Below are positions 36,580-45,029 of a stretch of 64,000 nt of DNA, in pieces. The translations under genes and the position numbers were made by a program. Every line of letters begins with the position of its first letter. Within the stretch, counting starts at the first letter, position 1. The DNA is from Bacillota bacterium (GTDB lineage: Bacteria > Bacillota > Clostridia > Lachnospirales > Lachnospiraceae): contig JAEZMV010000002.1 in NCBI GenBank assembly GCA_023414875.1, positions 1 to 64,000 of the forward strand, written 5' to 3'. A model generated the notes under the pieces. The model was not told where the DNA came from. It worked only from the letters and a program-made list of their open reading frames with translations, and ran no database searches.

Positions 36580-37650
36580 TCAATCAAGTCTTCCAAGAAC
36601 TTCATCGATCGTATTAGCAGTCAAAAGATCAGTAATCTCAGTACCTATATCTATTGTTTGTCCTGCTAAGTTCTCCCCTTTAGCAATTGTTACTGCATAA
36701 TCAACTGTAACCTTAGCGTCAGCCTTCTTGGAGCTATAAACAGTCGCATTCAATGTACCTCCACGAATAGCTTCCTGTGCCGCCGGAGAACCGTCGATAC
36801 CAATAACAATGCATTTGTCAGTACCAATATTGGCTGCTTGAAGTACGTTAGTTGCAGCCAGCGCCATCTCATCGCTCTGTGCTACAATACAATTCATCTC
36901 AGGATAAGCCTGTACCCAGTCCTCAACAGCTGCCATTGTTTCGGTAGCACTCCAGTTACAAACCTTCTCCGCTAATATCTCAACTCGGTCACCCTTCGCA
37001 TCCATTAAAGTATTATGCCATCCGTCATAACGTTCCTGCGTCGCTGACATACCTTGGTATCCCCAAATGTAACCAACCTTAAGGTCTTTGTCCGGATTAG
37101 CATCAAGCCAGTCGATACAGTATTTTCCTTGAAGACTGCAGAGGTAAAACTGACTTTGCATAATCTTTAGAGTATCTTGATAGTCAACTCCATAGGCCGA
37201 GTCGATTGTAGGTATATTTGCAGCAGCGCAGGCTTCGAATCCTGAAACCGCACCAGCTGTATCAGTTGAACGGATGATTATTACATCGGGAGTAAGAGAG
37301 ATAAGGGATTCAATATCTGCCAGCTGCTTATCAACCTTACCTTCCGCATTCGTCATAACGACTTCAATACCTAATTCCTTCGCATAAGCTTCAAGATAAC
37401 CATACCATTCAGTCTGGTATTCATCCATGGCATTCATGGATATACCGATCTTTATTTTGTCCTGAGCCTCATCGTTTTTGTCTTCGTCTTTTGTAGTATC
37501 CTGACTAGAAGTAGTATCTTCCTTAGAAGTGGTTTCTTCCTTAGAAGTGGTTTCTTGTTTCGGAGTAGCTTCTTCCTCTTTTTTGTTTGAGCATGCAGTT
37601 AAACTGAACACCATGCTAAGTGTGAGTAACAGAACTATCAATTTTTTCAT
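36580..37650 (-). CDS. sugar ABC transporter substrate-binding lipoprotein
   Basis: 356 aa from ATG 37650, 7-8 bases after AAAAGGAG; the ATG at 37656 is too close. The signal peptide ends in lipobox SLTAC (Cys about 20) and is followed by a Thr/Ser/Lys/Glu-rich linker (~22-65). The rest is a Peripla_BP_4 (RbsB-like) fold, IKIGISMNAMDEYQTEWYGYLEAYAKELG... DVIIIRSTDTAGAVSGFEACAAANIPTIDS... VIGIDGSPAAQEAIRGG. It captures the sugar at the outer face of the membrane. It is the second gene after the isomerase at 37700. Confidence 0.94.
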   Translation of the reverse strand: MKKLIVLLLTLSMVFSLTACSNKKEEEATPKQETTSKEETTSKEDTTSSQDTTKDEDKNDEAQDKIKIGISMNAMDEYQTEWYGYLEAYAKELGIEVVMTNAEGKVDKQLADIESLISLTPDVIIIRSTDTAGAVSGFEACAAANIPTIDSAYGVDYQDTLKIMQSQFYLCSLQGKYCIDWLDANPDKDLKVGYIWGYQGMSATQERYDGWHNTLMDAKGDRVEILAEKVCNWSATETMAAVEDWVQAYPEMNCIVAQSDEMALAATNVLQAANIGTDKCIVIGIDGSPAAQEAIRGGTLNATVYSSKKADAKVTVDYAVTIAKGENLAGQTIDIGTEITDLLTANTIDEVLGRLD

Positions 37651-37699
37651 TTTCATTCTCCTTTTTATTCTCCTTAGTCTATATAAAGATTATAATTCT

Positions 37700-38554
37700 C
37701 TACCATTCAACGCCCTTGAACTTTCGGAAACTATCCATACTGATTTTTATGCTCTCAATCTCGTCGTACTGACTAAAGTCCTGCTCAAGTACTATGTACT
37801 CACTTCCACAGAATTCATTCGCAGTATCTATAATGTACTGGATATCCATGATACCTGTACCAATTTCTGTGAAGGTTTCCGGCCTTACTTCTAAGTTGAA
37901 GCGATCCATATCAACGTAATCGTTATTGGCCTCGACGCTGGCAAGTAAATTCAGCTTATCTTCAAAGCCTTTCGTGAAATCCTTCTGGTGTACCAGACAT
38001 ACACGTTTTCCGTATTTTTTAAGCTCTTCTATAGGATTTCTTCCAGCACGGAGAGTCCAATAGGTATCAAGTTCAATCTTTACGAGCTCGGGATCTGTAT
38101 TGTTAATAAGAAGCTCGTAGATGGTGTCATCTCCGAAATGCTGAAACTCATGATAGTGATTATGGTACAGCAGTTGCATGCCATAATCCTTACAGCGTTC
38201 TCCTACCTTATTAAGTATGTCAGCCTTGATTAAGGCTTCCTCTCTATCACGATAGAAGTCCATAGGTTGTACTAAAAACTTGGTGCCTATTTCCTGATGA
38301 AACTCTAAAACAGGTGCCATCCTCTCAGGATCAAGTGGAAAGATATGTGCGCTAAAGATCTCAGCACCCACTTCATTAAGAAGAGAACGGACCTCTTTTG
38401 CGGTAATTCCAAATCCAACGCCAGCGTCATTCCCAGCATTGTGGTTCGCTACCTCGATGTGGCGGTAACCTGCATTTGCGACATCACGTATCGTGGATAT
38501 CGGGTCTTTTGCCATATGGTTACGTACCGAATAGAGCTGAATGCCTACTTTCAT
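37700..38554 (-). CDS. sugar phosphate isomerase/epimerase-type TIM barrel (AP_endonuc_2)
   Basis: 284 aa. It begins MKVGIQLYSVRNHMAKDPISTIRDVANAGYRHIEVAN, the standard opening of the xylose-isomerase-like TIM-barrel family. Metal-ligand motifs are visible: the YHNHYHEF His-rich segment, IELDTYWTLRAG, VCLVHQKDF and YIVLEQD. These enzymes epimerise, isomerise or dehydrate free or keto-sugars with a divalent metal. It is the first gene of the importer transcript, with an AAGGAG site, and is paralogous to the product at 42539. Substrate unknown. Confidence 0.88.
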   Translation of the reverse strand: MKVGIQLYSVRNHMAKDPISTIRDVANAGYRHIEVANHNAGNDAGVGFGITAKEVRSLLNEVGAEIFSAHIFPLDPERMAPVLEFHQEIGTKFLVQPMDFYRDREEALIKADILNKVGERCKDYGMQLLYHNHYHEFQHFGDDTIYELLINNTDPELVKIELDTYWTLRAGRNPIEELKKYGKRVCLVHQKDFTKGFEDKLNLLASVEANNDYVDMDRFNLEVRPETFTEIGTGIMDIQYIIDTANEFCGSEYIVLEQDFSQYDEIESIKISMDSFRKFKGVEW

Positions 38555-38985
38555 TTTCTTGTCACTCCTTTTTCAAATACTTAATTACATGATGCGATAT
38601 GAAATTTTCAGAAATTAGTGCGAGTATATTATGAATTTATTGGTAATATTTCGTGTTAATTTCATGTATTTCATAATGATATGATATCACCCGTCTATTT
38701 TTTTGTCAATTACTTATTTTTTTACAGTGAATATTAACTATTTTTGTGCATTTTATATAATTTACTTTACAGAGATCTTGATGTAATATATGATTATACT
38801 TGTGAAATTAAATGAAAATAATTTATTCTGTTTCCTAATGTTTTCATAGGTGTTTCATTAATAAGTAATAGCATTGATCTTCAGGACTTACTGTACAAGC
38901 TATTCTATTAAACTTTCAACAACTCGCAATTGTACGGGTTTTGATGCTTCAAGAATTAATCAAAAACAAGAGAAGGAGAGATCAT
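38555..38985. promoter_or_regulatory. divergent control region of the sugar island
   Basis: This 431-base AT-rich gap separates the importer transcript from the + strand oxidoreductase. It contains the short dyad TGAAA-T-TTTCA (38600-38610) and an inverted TGTAAAG half-site near 38760, shared with the dyad upstream of the LacI gene at 33713. No reading frame was seen. Promoters for both directions must lie here, but I could not fix them. Confidence 0.35.
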
Positions 38986-40095
38986 ATGAAAAACGGTAAA
39001 CTGCAGGTGGGAATCATTGGATGCGGTGGCATCGCAAATCAAAAGCATTTTCCTAGTCTTAAGGCACATTCTGATAAGGTTGATTTAGTTGCATTTTGTG
39101 ACCTTATAGAAGAACGAGCCAAAACGGGTGCCGAGAAATATGGCGTTTTGGATGCTAAAATCTATACTGATTATAAGGAGCTGCTAGCTGATCCTGACAT
39201 TGATGTGGTACATGTACTTACTCCGAACATATCCCACTGTGAAATTACAGTAGATGCTTTTACCGCCGGAAAACACGTAATGTGCGAAAAGCCTATGGCT
39301 GCAACTACTTCAGATGCGCAAAAAATGATTGATGCCTGGAAGAAAAGCGGTAAAAAATTCACCATTGGCTATCAGAACCGGTTTAGACCCGAGGTTCAGT
39401 CTCTATATAAATCTTGTCAGAAAGAAGAACTTGGCGATATTTATTATGCCGAGGCAAACGCTATCCGTCGTCGCGGCGTTCCTACCTGGGGAGTCTTTCC
39501 TAATAAGAGCCTTCAGGGCGGTGGTCCATTAATCGATATAGGAACCCACGCTCTTGACATGACATTATGGATGATGAATAATTACGAACCCGTTTCAGTA
39601 ACAGGCAGTGTATTTTATAAGCTTGGTAGCCTGGAGCAGGCTACTGAGGGTAACTGCTTTGGAGCATGGGACCCCAAGACCTATGAGGTTGAAGATTCGG
39701 CATTCGGATTTATTAAGATGGCAGATGGCTCAACAATAAACCTGAAAGCTTCCTGGGCGATTAACCTCATGGAATCTCGAGAAGCCTCCACCACGCTCTG
39801 TGGTACAAAGGCAGGTGCAGAAATTCGTTCCGGTTTAAGCTATAAAGAGGATGAACTATATTACAATTACGGTCACAACGGTATACTGACAGACGAAAAG
39901 GCATGTTCCATGGGAAACGTTGCTTACTTTAGTGGTCAGAAGAGCGAACCGGGATATCTGGAAGCTGAGCAGTGGATTGCGGCAGTGAAAAATGACACCG
40001 AGCCGCTTGTCAATCCCGAGCAGGCATTTGTAGTAACAAAAATATTAGATGCCATTTATGAATCTTCCAGAATCGGCAAGGAAGTAATATTATAA
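38986..40095 (+). CDS. Gfo/Idh/MocA family NAD(P)-dependent oxidoreductase
   Basis: 369 aa from ATG 38986, just after AAGGAGAG; the frame is open to 38941 without a better start. The Rossmann motif VGIIGCGGIANQKH, the EKP signature HVMCEKPMAATT and the substrate-domain motifs QNRFRPEVQ and GGGPLIDIGTHALDMTLWMM are intact. It is followed after 58 bases by an isomerase gene in the same direction, forming an oxidoreductase-isomerase pair. With the pair at 31512/37700 this suggests a keto-sugar route. Confidence 0.92.
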   Translation: MKNGKLQVGIIGCGGIANQKHFPSLKAHSDKVDLVAFCDLIEERAKTGAEKYGVLDAKIYTDYKELLADPDIDVVHVLTPNISHCEITVDAFTAGKHVMCEKPMAATTSDAQKMIDAWKKSGKKFTIGYQNRFRPEVQSLYKSCQKEELGDIYYAEANAIRRRGVPTWGVFPNKSLQGGGPLIDIGTHALDMTLWMMNNYEPVSVTGSVFYKLGSLEQATEGNCFGAWDPKTYEVEDSAFGFIKMADGSTINLKASWAINLMESREASTTLCGTKAGAEIRSGLSYKEDELYYNYGHNGILTDEKACSMGNVAYFSGQKSEPGYLEAEQWIAAVKNDTEPLVNPEQAFVVTKILDAIYESSRIGKEVIL

Positions 40096-40153
40096 TCTTT
40101 CTAAATAAATGCTTCCAATACATTCCATAGAAGCATTAGTAAGGAGTATTCAT

Positions 40154-41068
40154 ATGAAATTAGGCTTTGTAAGTTCTATTCTAGATAATTACTCATTTGA
40201 AGAAATGATTGATACAGCCTCTTCCCTAGGCTATGAATGTGTAGAAGTGGCCTGCTGGCCAAAAGAGAAAGCAACCAGAAGATATGCAGGTGTCACACAT
40301 ATTAACATCGAGGAATTAGATGATAGCAAAATAGAATATATCAAGAATTATTGTAAAGAAAAGAAAGTCGAAATCTCCGCACTTGCATATTATCCGAATA
40401 CACTGGATCCCGACCCGAATAGGCGTGCGATGTATATCGAACATCTAAAAAACATGATACGAGTAGCGCCCAAACTTAATGTTGGCACCATTACTACTTT
40501 TATCGGAAGAGTGCAGTCTTTAACTACCGAAGAGAATATTGAGATCTTCAAGAAGGTTTGGCCTCCCATTATCAAACTTGCAGAAGAGTATAATGTTAAG
40601 GTCGCTATCGAAAATTGTCCTATGCTGTTTACCGTTGATCAATGGCCGGGCGGACAGAATTTAGCGACCACCCCAAAGATATGGCGCGAATTATTTAACA
40701 TTATTCCAAGTAAGAATTTTGGTATAAACTATGACCCCTCTCATTTTATATGGCAAAGAATCGATTATATTAGACCGCTATATGAATTTAAAGACAGAAT
40801 ATTCCATGTCCATTTTAAAGACATCAAGGTATATGAAGACTGTCTAAACGATGTTGGTATAATGGCATATCCTTTGGAGTATATGTCACCAAAGCTCCCT
40901 GGACTTGGCGACGTAGACTGGGGCAAATTTGTGTCCGCATTAACAGATATTGGATATGATGACTTTTCATGTATCGAAGTTGAGGACAAGGCATTTGAAG
41001 GTTCTGAAGAAGCTATCTGGAAATCTTTGGCCTTAAGTTATAGGTATATCAGACAGTTTGTTATCTAG
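40154..41068 (+). CDS. sugar phosphate isomerase/epimerase-type TIM barrel
   Basis: 304 aa from ATG 40154, directly after AAGGAG; upstream in-frame codons lack a site. The protein opens MKLGFVSSILDNYSFEEMIDTASSLGYECVEVACWP, with family motifs VAIENCPML, GINYDPSHFIWQ, IFHVHFKDIK and a terminal CIEVEDKAF segment supplying Glu, Asp and His metal ligands. It differs from the paralogues at 37700 and 42539 and so probably acts on another intermediate. Co-transcribed with the oxidoreductase at 38986 and ended by a long hairpin. Confidence 0.88.
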   Translation: MKLGFVSSILDNYSFEEMIDTASSLGYECVEVACWPKEKATRRYAGVTHINIEELDDSKIEYIKNYCKEKKVEISALAYYPNTLDPDPNRRAMYIEHLKNMIRVAPKLNVGTITTFIGRVQSLTTEENIEIFKKVWPPIIKLAEEYNVKVAIENCPMLFTVDQWPGGQNLATTPKIWRELFNIIPSKNFGINYDPSHFIWQRIDYIRPLYEFKDRIFHVHFKDIKVYEDCLNDVGIMAYPLEYMSPKLPGLGDVDWGKFVSALTDIGYDDFSCIEVEDKAFEGSEEAIWKSLALSYRYIRQFVI

Positions 41069-41088
41069 TCTTGCCGAAAATAATTCAC

Positions 41089-41145
41089 ACAAGAAGAACC
41101 CCATAATGAATTCCGTTAGAAAATTCATTATAGGGTTCTTCTTGT
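41089..41145. terminator. long bidirectional hairpin terminator
   Basis: ACAAGAAGAACCC at 41089 onward continues into ATAATGAATT and pairs with AATTCATTAT...GGGTTCTTCTTGT ending at 41145, about 23 bp with one mismatch, between convergent isomerase and LacI genes. Confidence 0.85.
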
Positions 41146-41186
41146 AAATTTTGATTATATCAGAAATTTTTCAGCTTTAATAACAA

Positions 41187-42188
41187 TTAAATCGTGCTTT
41201 CCCTTTCCAGTATCCTATGTTCGACATAAATTTTTCGACCAGTACTTAAGTTACCATTAACAATCATATCCAGCGTACGCACCGCTTCTGCTCCGATTTC
41301 AACGAAGGATTGAGCCACGGTGGTAAGCTGAGGAGTACAGTATTCCGAGATTTCCATATTATCATAACCCGCAACCGCAATTTCCCCCGGTACCCTTATT
41401 CCGGCCCTATTCAATTCATTGATACAGCTCGCTGCAATTATATCACCAATACAGAATACTGCATCCGGTCTGTTTTTCATCGCTATTATTTTTTGAGCAG
41501 CTTCCCGGCCTCCCTCCTGAGTATAATCTACATATATTTTAAAAGATTCATCAAATTCCATATTATTTTCGATTAATGTCTGACGGAACCCATCTTCTCT
41601 TTGTCTTGCAAATCGAAAATTATCCTTTTCCAAAAAGCGTTTGTTTGTTACAAACGCAATTCGCTTATACCCTTTATCAATCAGATACTGCGTCATTTCT
41701 GAAGCTCCCAGTGTATCATCCGTAAGTATCACATAGCAGGGTGAAATATCCACATATTCACCAATCTGAACAACGGGATAATGGCTGAATTCATTCCAGA
41801 CCTGTTTATCTCGGAACAGATTATTTATGGTAATAATTCCACTAAAGTTATTGGGGGATAAAATCCTTAATAGGCTCATAGCCCGTTCATATCCCTCCTT
41901 ACCCTCCCCTGTATAACTAATTGCAAGCTCATATCCCAATTCATAGGCAGTATCTCGAATACTGTCTAATAAATTGGGCTGTAGCATAGCAGTAACTACA
42001 ACTATTACCTTATTGGTTGTTATATTATTATGTTTTTGCCTCATAGGAGGCTCATATCCCAGCTTTTTTATTGCTGCGTTGATACGTTCTACTTTTTCCT
42101 CTGTTACCAGAAGACTGTTATTAATCGCCCTCGACACCGTAGCCACGGATACATTGGCCTCTCTTGCAACATCGCTCAGCGTTACCAT
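41187..42188 (-). CDS. LacI family transcriptional repressor
   Basis: 333 aa with a complete LacI HTH (MVTLSDVAREANVSVATVSRAINNSLLVTEEKVERI) and an effector-binding domain ending IRVPGEIAVAGYDNMEISEYCTPQLTTVAQSFVEIGAEAV. A strong AAGGAGG site precedes the start. It is divergent from the isomerase at 42539, which it probably controls. Candidate sites in the gap are a cre-like sequence (42327-42342) and a TGAAAC-N12-GTTTCA dyad (42438-42461). It is paralogous to the LacI at 32721. Confidence 0.93.
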   Translation of the reverse strand: MVTLSDVAREANVSVATVSRAINNSLLVTEEKVERINAAIKKLGYEPPMRQKHNNITTNKVIVVVTAMLQPNLLDSIRDTAYELGYELAISYTGEGKEGYERAMSLLRILSPNNFSGIITINNLFRDKQVWNEFSHYPVVQIGEYVDISPCYVILTDDTLGASEMTQYLIDKGYKRIAFVTNKRFLEKDNFRFARQREDGFRQTLIENNMEFDESFKIYVDYTQEGGREAAQKIIAMKNRPDAVFCIGDIIAASCINELNRAGIRVPGEIAVAGYDNMEISEYCTPQLTTVAQSFVEIGAEAVRTLDMIVNGNLSTGRKIYVEHRILERESTI

Positions 42189-42326
42189 AAATACCTCCTT
42201 TTTGATTTATTACATCTTATTATAAAATGTTACTGTATTATTTTCAAGATGATTTCATACCAAATATCTTTTTCCATCTTTTCATCAAACAAGAAATTTA
42301 GCTGTTTTCATTTATCTTACATCTAA

Positions 42327-42342
42327 TTTCAAGCGTTTCCAT
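42327..42342. promoter_or_regulatory. cre-like (CcpA/LacI) operator
   Basis: TTTCAAGCGTTTCCAT matches the catabolite-responsive element WTGNAANCGNWWNCAW at all but one constrained position. It lies between the LacI gene and the isomerase at 42539, so it could serve CcpA-type repression or the local LacI protein. Confidence 0.5.
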
Positions 42343-42436
42343 CAAATTACATTAGTTACATTGTATAATATGCACAACTTATACATGTATTATTTGTATG
42401 TTATGTGCATTTACAGCTATTAAAACATAATGTATC

Positions 42437-42462
42437 ATGAAACTATAAATGAATTGTTTCAT
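42437..42462. promoter_or_regulatory. dyad upstream of the isomerase gene
   Basis: ATGAAAC (42437-42443) and GTTTCAT (42456-42462) are inverted around 12 bases, about 77 bases before the ATG at 42539. This is a possible repressor site; nothing else is evident in the 42189-42538 gap. Confidence 0.4.
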
Positions 42463-42538
42463 TATTTTTCAGTCTTATTACATTTTTTTCAATACAATAC
42501 GCCTTACATATAATAAAAACAATCAGGAGGTAACTATT

Positions 42539-43483
42539 ATGTTAAAAGTTGGCTTAGCTTTATACTCTGTAAGGAACAAAATGAATTCAGATCCCTTAGC
42601 TACGATTGATAAGGTTGGCAAGTTGGGGTACAAGTATGTAGAAGCAGCAAATTATGCACTGGATCAGGACCCTTTGTTAGGCTTTATGCTCAGCCCGGAA
42701 GATGCAAAGGCGAAGTTTGATGAATTTGGTATGAAACTCATCAGCTGTCATATCGGAAGAGTAGATATGTATGAAGATGCATCTAAAAGCTTACTTGTAT
42801 TCAAGGATGTACCAAAGCTAGTCCCTCTTAAGGACGATGATATTGCCCGTTGTTCTGAAGCCCATCTGAAAGTCGGAAGCGATAAGCTAATTTGCCCTGT
42901 GGAGTTTTATCCTAATAACCGTGATGGTATATTAAGAAAGTGCGAATACCTAAATCACTTATCCGAGTTAGCTAAAAAATATGGAACAAAATTCATGTAT
43001 CATAATCATTATCAGGAATTTGCATCCGTTGATAATAAATTAATCTTTGAATATTTGTATGAAAACACAGAACTATTATTCGAGCTGGACACTTTCTGGG
43101 TAATGCGAGGAGGAGAAGATCCCATCGAAATCATGAAACGTTATGGCGACAGAATAGTTATGCTGCATCAAAAGGACTATTCAACAGCAACAAAAGTACC
43201 TGTTAATATCTGGCACACCTTGGGACCTGATATGAAAAATGCAAAATATCCTCATAGATCCATTAAAGAGAAGGAGTTCTTTACAGCTGATATTCCGGAA
43301 ACCTACACAGAAATTGGTACAGGAATTATGCCAATTCAAGATATTATCGACGCTGCTAACAAATATACAAAAGCTGAGTATATCCTCCTGGAACAGGATT
43401 ACAGCGAGAACTATGATGAGTTTGAAAGCATACAAGTAAGTATGAACCACTTTAAGAAGTATTCAGGAATTGAATGGAGCTAG
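42539..43483 (+). CDS. sugar phosphate isomerase/epimerase-type TIM barrel
   Basis: 314 aa from ATG 42539 with a CAGGAGG site; the frame extends to 42449 but that part is intergenic. It opens MLKVGLALYSVRNKMNSDPLATIDKVGKLGYKYVEAAN and carries the same landmarks as the product at 37700 (FMYHNHYQEF, LFELDTFWVMRGG, IVMLHQKDY, YILLEQDYSENYDEFESIQVSM), so the two are paralogues. It has an internal segment around KVPVNIWHTLGPDMKNAKYPHRS. It is a single-gene transcript facing the LacI gene and ended by a good terminator. Confidence 0.88.
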   Translation: MLKVGLALYSVRNKMNSDPLATIDKVGKLGYKYVEAANYALDQDPLLGFMLSPEDAKAKFDEFGMKLISCHIGRVDMYEDASKSLLVFKDVPKLVPLKDDDIARCSEAHLKVGSDKLICPVEFYPNNRDGILRKCEYLNHLSELAKKYGTKFMYHNHYQEFASVDNKLIFEYLYENTELLFELDTFWVMRGGEDPIEIMKRYGDRIVMLHQKDYSTATKVPVNIWHTLGPDMKNAKYPHRSIKEKEFFTADIPETYTEIGTGIMPIQDIIDAANKYTKAEYILLEQDYSENYDEFESIQVSMNHFKKYSGIEWS

Positions 43484-43492
43484 TTATATAAA

Positions 43493-43518
43493 GAGCATCA
43501 GCCCTCTGGCTGATGCTC
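43493..43518 (+). terminator. terminator after the isomerase gene
   Basis: GAGCATCAGCC (43493-43503) pairs with GGCTGATGCTC (43508-43518) with a 4-base loop and is followed by ATTTTCTTCT. Confidence 0.9.
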
Positions 43519-43661
43519 TCATTTTCTTCTGAAGCATTATTAAATACAATTATCTGCTTTTCTGGCATTTTATTCATTTGTTATAATTTACTACCCTTCC
43601 ACTCATGGACTAAAATCCTAACTTTGTGGTATATTAATAGATAGTATAGGAGTGATCGCAT

Positions 43662-44513
43662 ATGAAGGAAATTATTTTATCTAATGGTAGCCCAATGCCC
43701 AGATTAGGTCAGGGGACCTGGTACATGGGTGATAATAAGGCTATGGAAAATCAGGAGATTGAAAGTATTCAAACCGGAATCGAGCTAGGTATGAACTTAA
43801 TTGACACGGCAGAGATGTATGGTGAAGGAAGGTCAGAAAGGCTGGTTGGAAGGGCAATTAAAAGCTATGACCGCTCAAAGCTTTTCTTGGTATCAAAGGT
43901 ATACCCTCATAATGCAGGAAGAAAGAATATCTTTAGGAGCTGTGAGAACAGCCTGAAACGGTTGAATACCGATTATTTGGACCTGTATCTGCTTCATTGG
44001 CGCGGAAGTATTCGGTTAGAGGAAACTGTGGAATGCATGGAAGAGCTGGTGGCAAGTAAGAAAATCAGACAATGGGGTGTGTCAAATTTTGATGTTGAGG
44101 ATATGGAGGAGCTATGGTCCGTTCCTAATGGTAAGCATTGTGTGGTTAACCAGGTTCTTTACCATCTGGGTTCCAGAGGGATTGAATATGCTCTATTGCC
44201 ATGGCTAAAGCAGCATAATGTACCTGTTATGGCATATAGCCCTATGGCCCAGGGAGGAACCCTGAAAAGGCAGCTGCTTACTAACCCCGTTATACTTGAG
44301 CTTGCTAACCATCATCAGGCTTCTCCGATGCAGATTTTATTAAGCTTTGTATTACATCAGGAGGGAGTCATTGCCATACCCAAGTCCTCCTCCCCCAAGC
44401 ATACCATAGAGAACGCCAGAGTGGCTGAAATTGTTTTAACTATGGAGGAGAGAAAGCTTTTAGACGAGCAATTCCCTGCTCCTAAGCACAAAACCTATTT
44501 GGATATGATTTAA
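43662..44513 (+). CDS. aldo/keto reductase
   Basis: 283 aa, close to the family norm. The catalytic tetrad is complete: D48 and Y53 (NLIDTAEMYGEGRSE), K79 (LFLVSKVYP) and H112 (LYLLHWRG). The NADPH-binding C-terminal motif IPKSSSPKHTIENA is present. An AGGAGTGATCGC spacer supports the ATG. It reduces aldehydes or ketones, including keto-sugars, with NAD(P)H in the cytoplasm. It sits alone at the edge of the sugar island, so a role there is plausible but unproven. Confidence 0.93.
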   Translation: MKEIILSNGSPMPRLGQGTWYMGDNKAMENQEIESIQTGIELGMNLIDTAEMYGEGRSERLVGRAIKSYDRSKLFLVSKVYPHNAGRKNIFRSCENSLKRLNTDYLDLYLLHWRGSIRLEETVECMEELVASKKIRQWGVSNFDVEDMEELWSVPNGKHCVVNQVLYHLGSRGIEYALLPWLKQHNVPVMAYSPMAQGGTLKRQLLTNPVILELANHHQASPMQILLSFVLHQEGVIAIPKSSSPKHTIENARVAEIVLTMEERKLLDEQFPAPKHKTYLDMI

Positions 44514-44583
44514 AGACATAAGAATTATTGAAATTAAATATTAATACAACTGACCTGTATTAATAGGTATTAACTCACTACCC

Positions 44584-44622
44584 AAAAAAGGTATCCAGCA
44601 AATAGATGCTGATACCTTTTTT
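44584..44622. terminator. bidirectional terminator
   Basis: AAAAAAGGTATCCAGCA (44584-44600) pairs with TGCTGATACCTTTTTT (44607-44622) with one bulge. A-run and T-run flank it, so it can serve both the aldo/keto reductase and the DUF1667 gene. Confidence 0.88.
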
Positions 44623-44663
44623 GATAGAGGAGAGATATATAAAAGATTAAAATAGTAATAGCT

Positions 44664-45029
44664 TTAGTGAATGCAATCTACATTTTTTGTTGCAATAAGG
44701 TTACAGTCAAGACCTGCTACATTCTTAAGTAAGACCTGTCCCACATTAACCGGAGCCTTAACTCTGGATTTTTTTATTTCCTCCATAACTGTAAATATCA
44801 TATTCTTTGGTATTGGCTTGTCAAGTCGTACACTAACTAACGCAAGCTCCCCCTCCTCCACTAGCACTGAGGTTGCTATGTTTCTCCGTGGGTCGGTAAG
44901 CTCCTGATTCACATAATCCTTTCCTTTTTGGCAGCTTGCTCCTTCCATCAGAGTAATAGCTCCATTCTCCACCTGAGTACTGATATCACAGCCTCTGGGG
45001 CACATAATACAGGTATACTCCTTTAGCAT
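44664..45029 (-). CDS. DUF1667 small cysteine-rich protein
   Basis: 121 aa with CIMCPRGCDI at residues 7-16 and a third cluster cysteine in GASCQKGKDY, giving CxxCxxxC plus C, an iron-sulfur-type arrangement. DUF1667 proteins are consistently encoded with FAD-dependent GlpA-like oxidoreductases. Here its start overlaps the preceding oxidoreductase's end by 7 bases, so the products are made together. It probably carries electrons for, or forms a subunit of, the complex. It is the last gene of the 47718-to-44664 operon. Confidence 0.9.
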   Translation of the reverse strand: MLKEYTCIMCPRGCDISTQVENGAITLMEGASCQKGKDYVNQELTDPRRNIATSVLVEEGELALVSVRLDKPIPKNMIFTVMEEIKKSRVKAPVNVGQVLLKNVAGLDCNLIATKNVDCIH

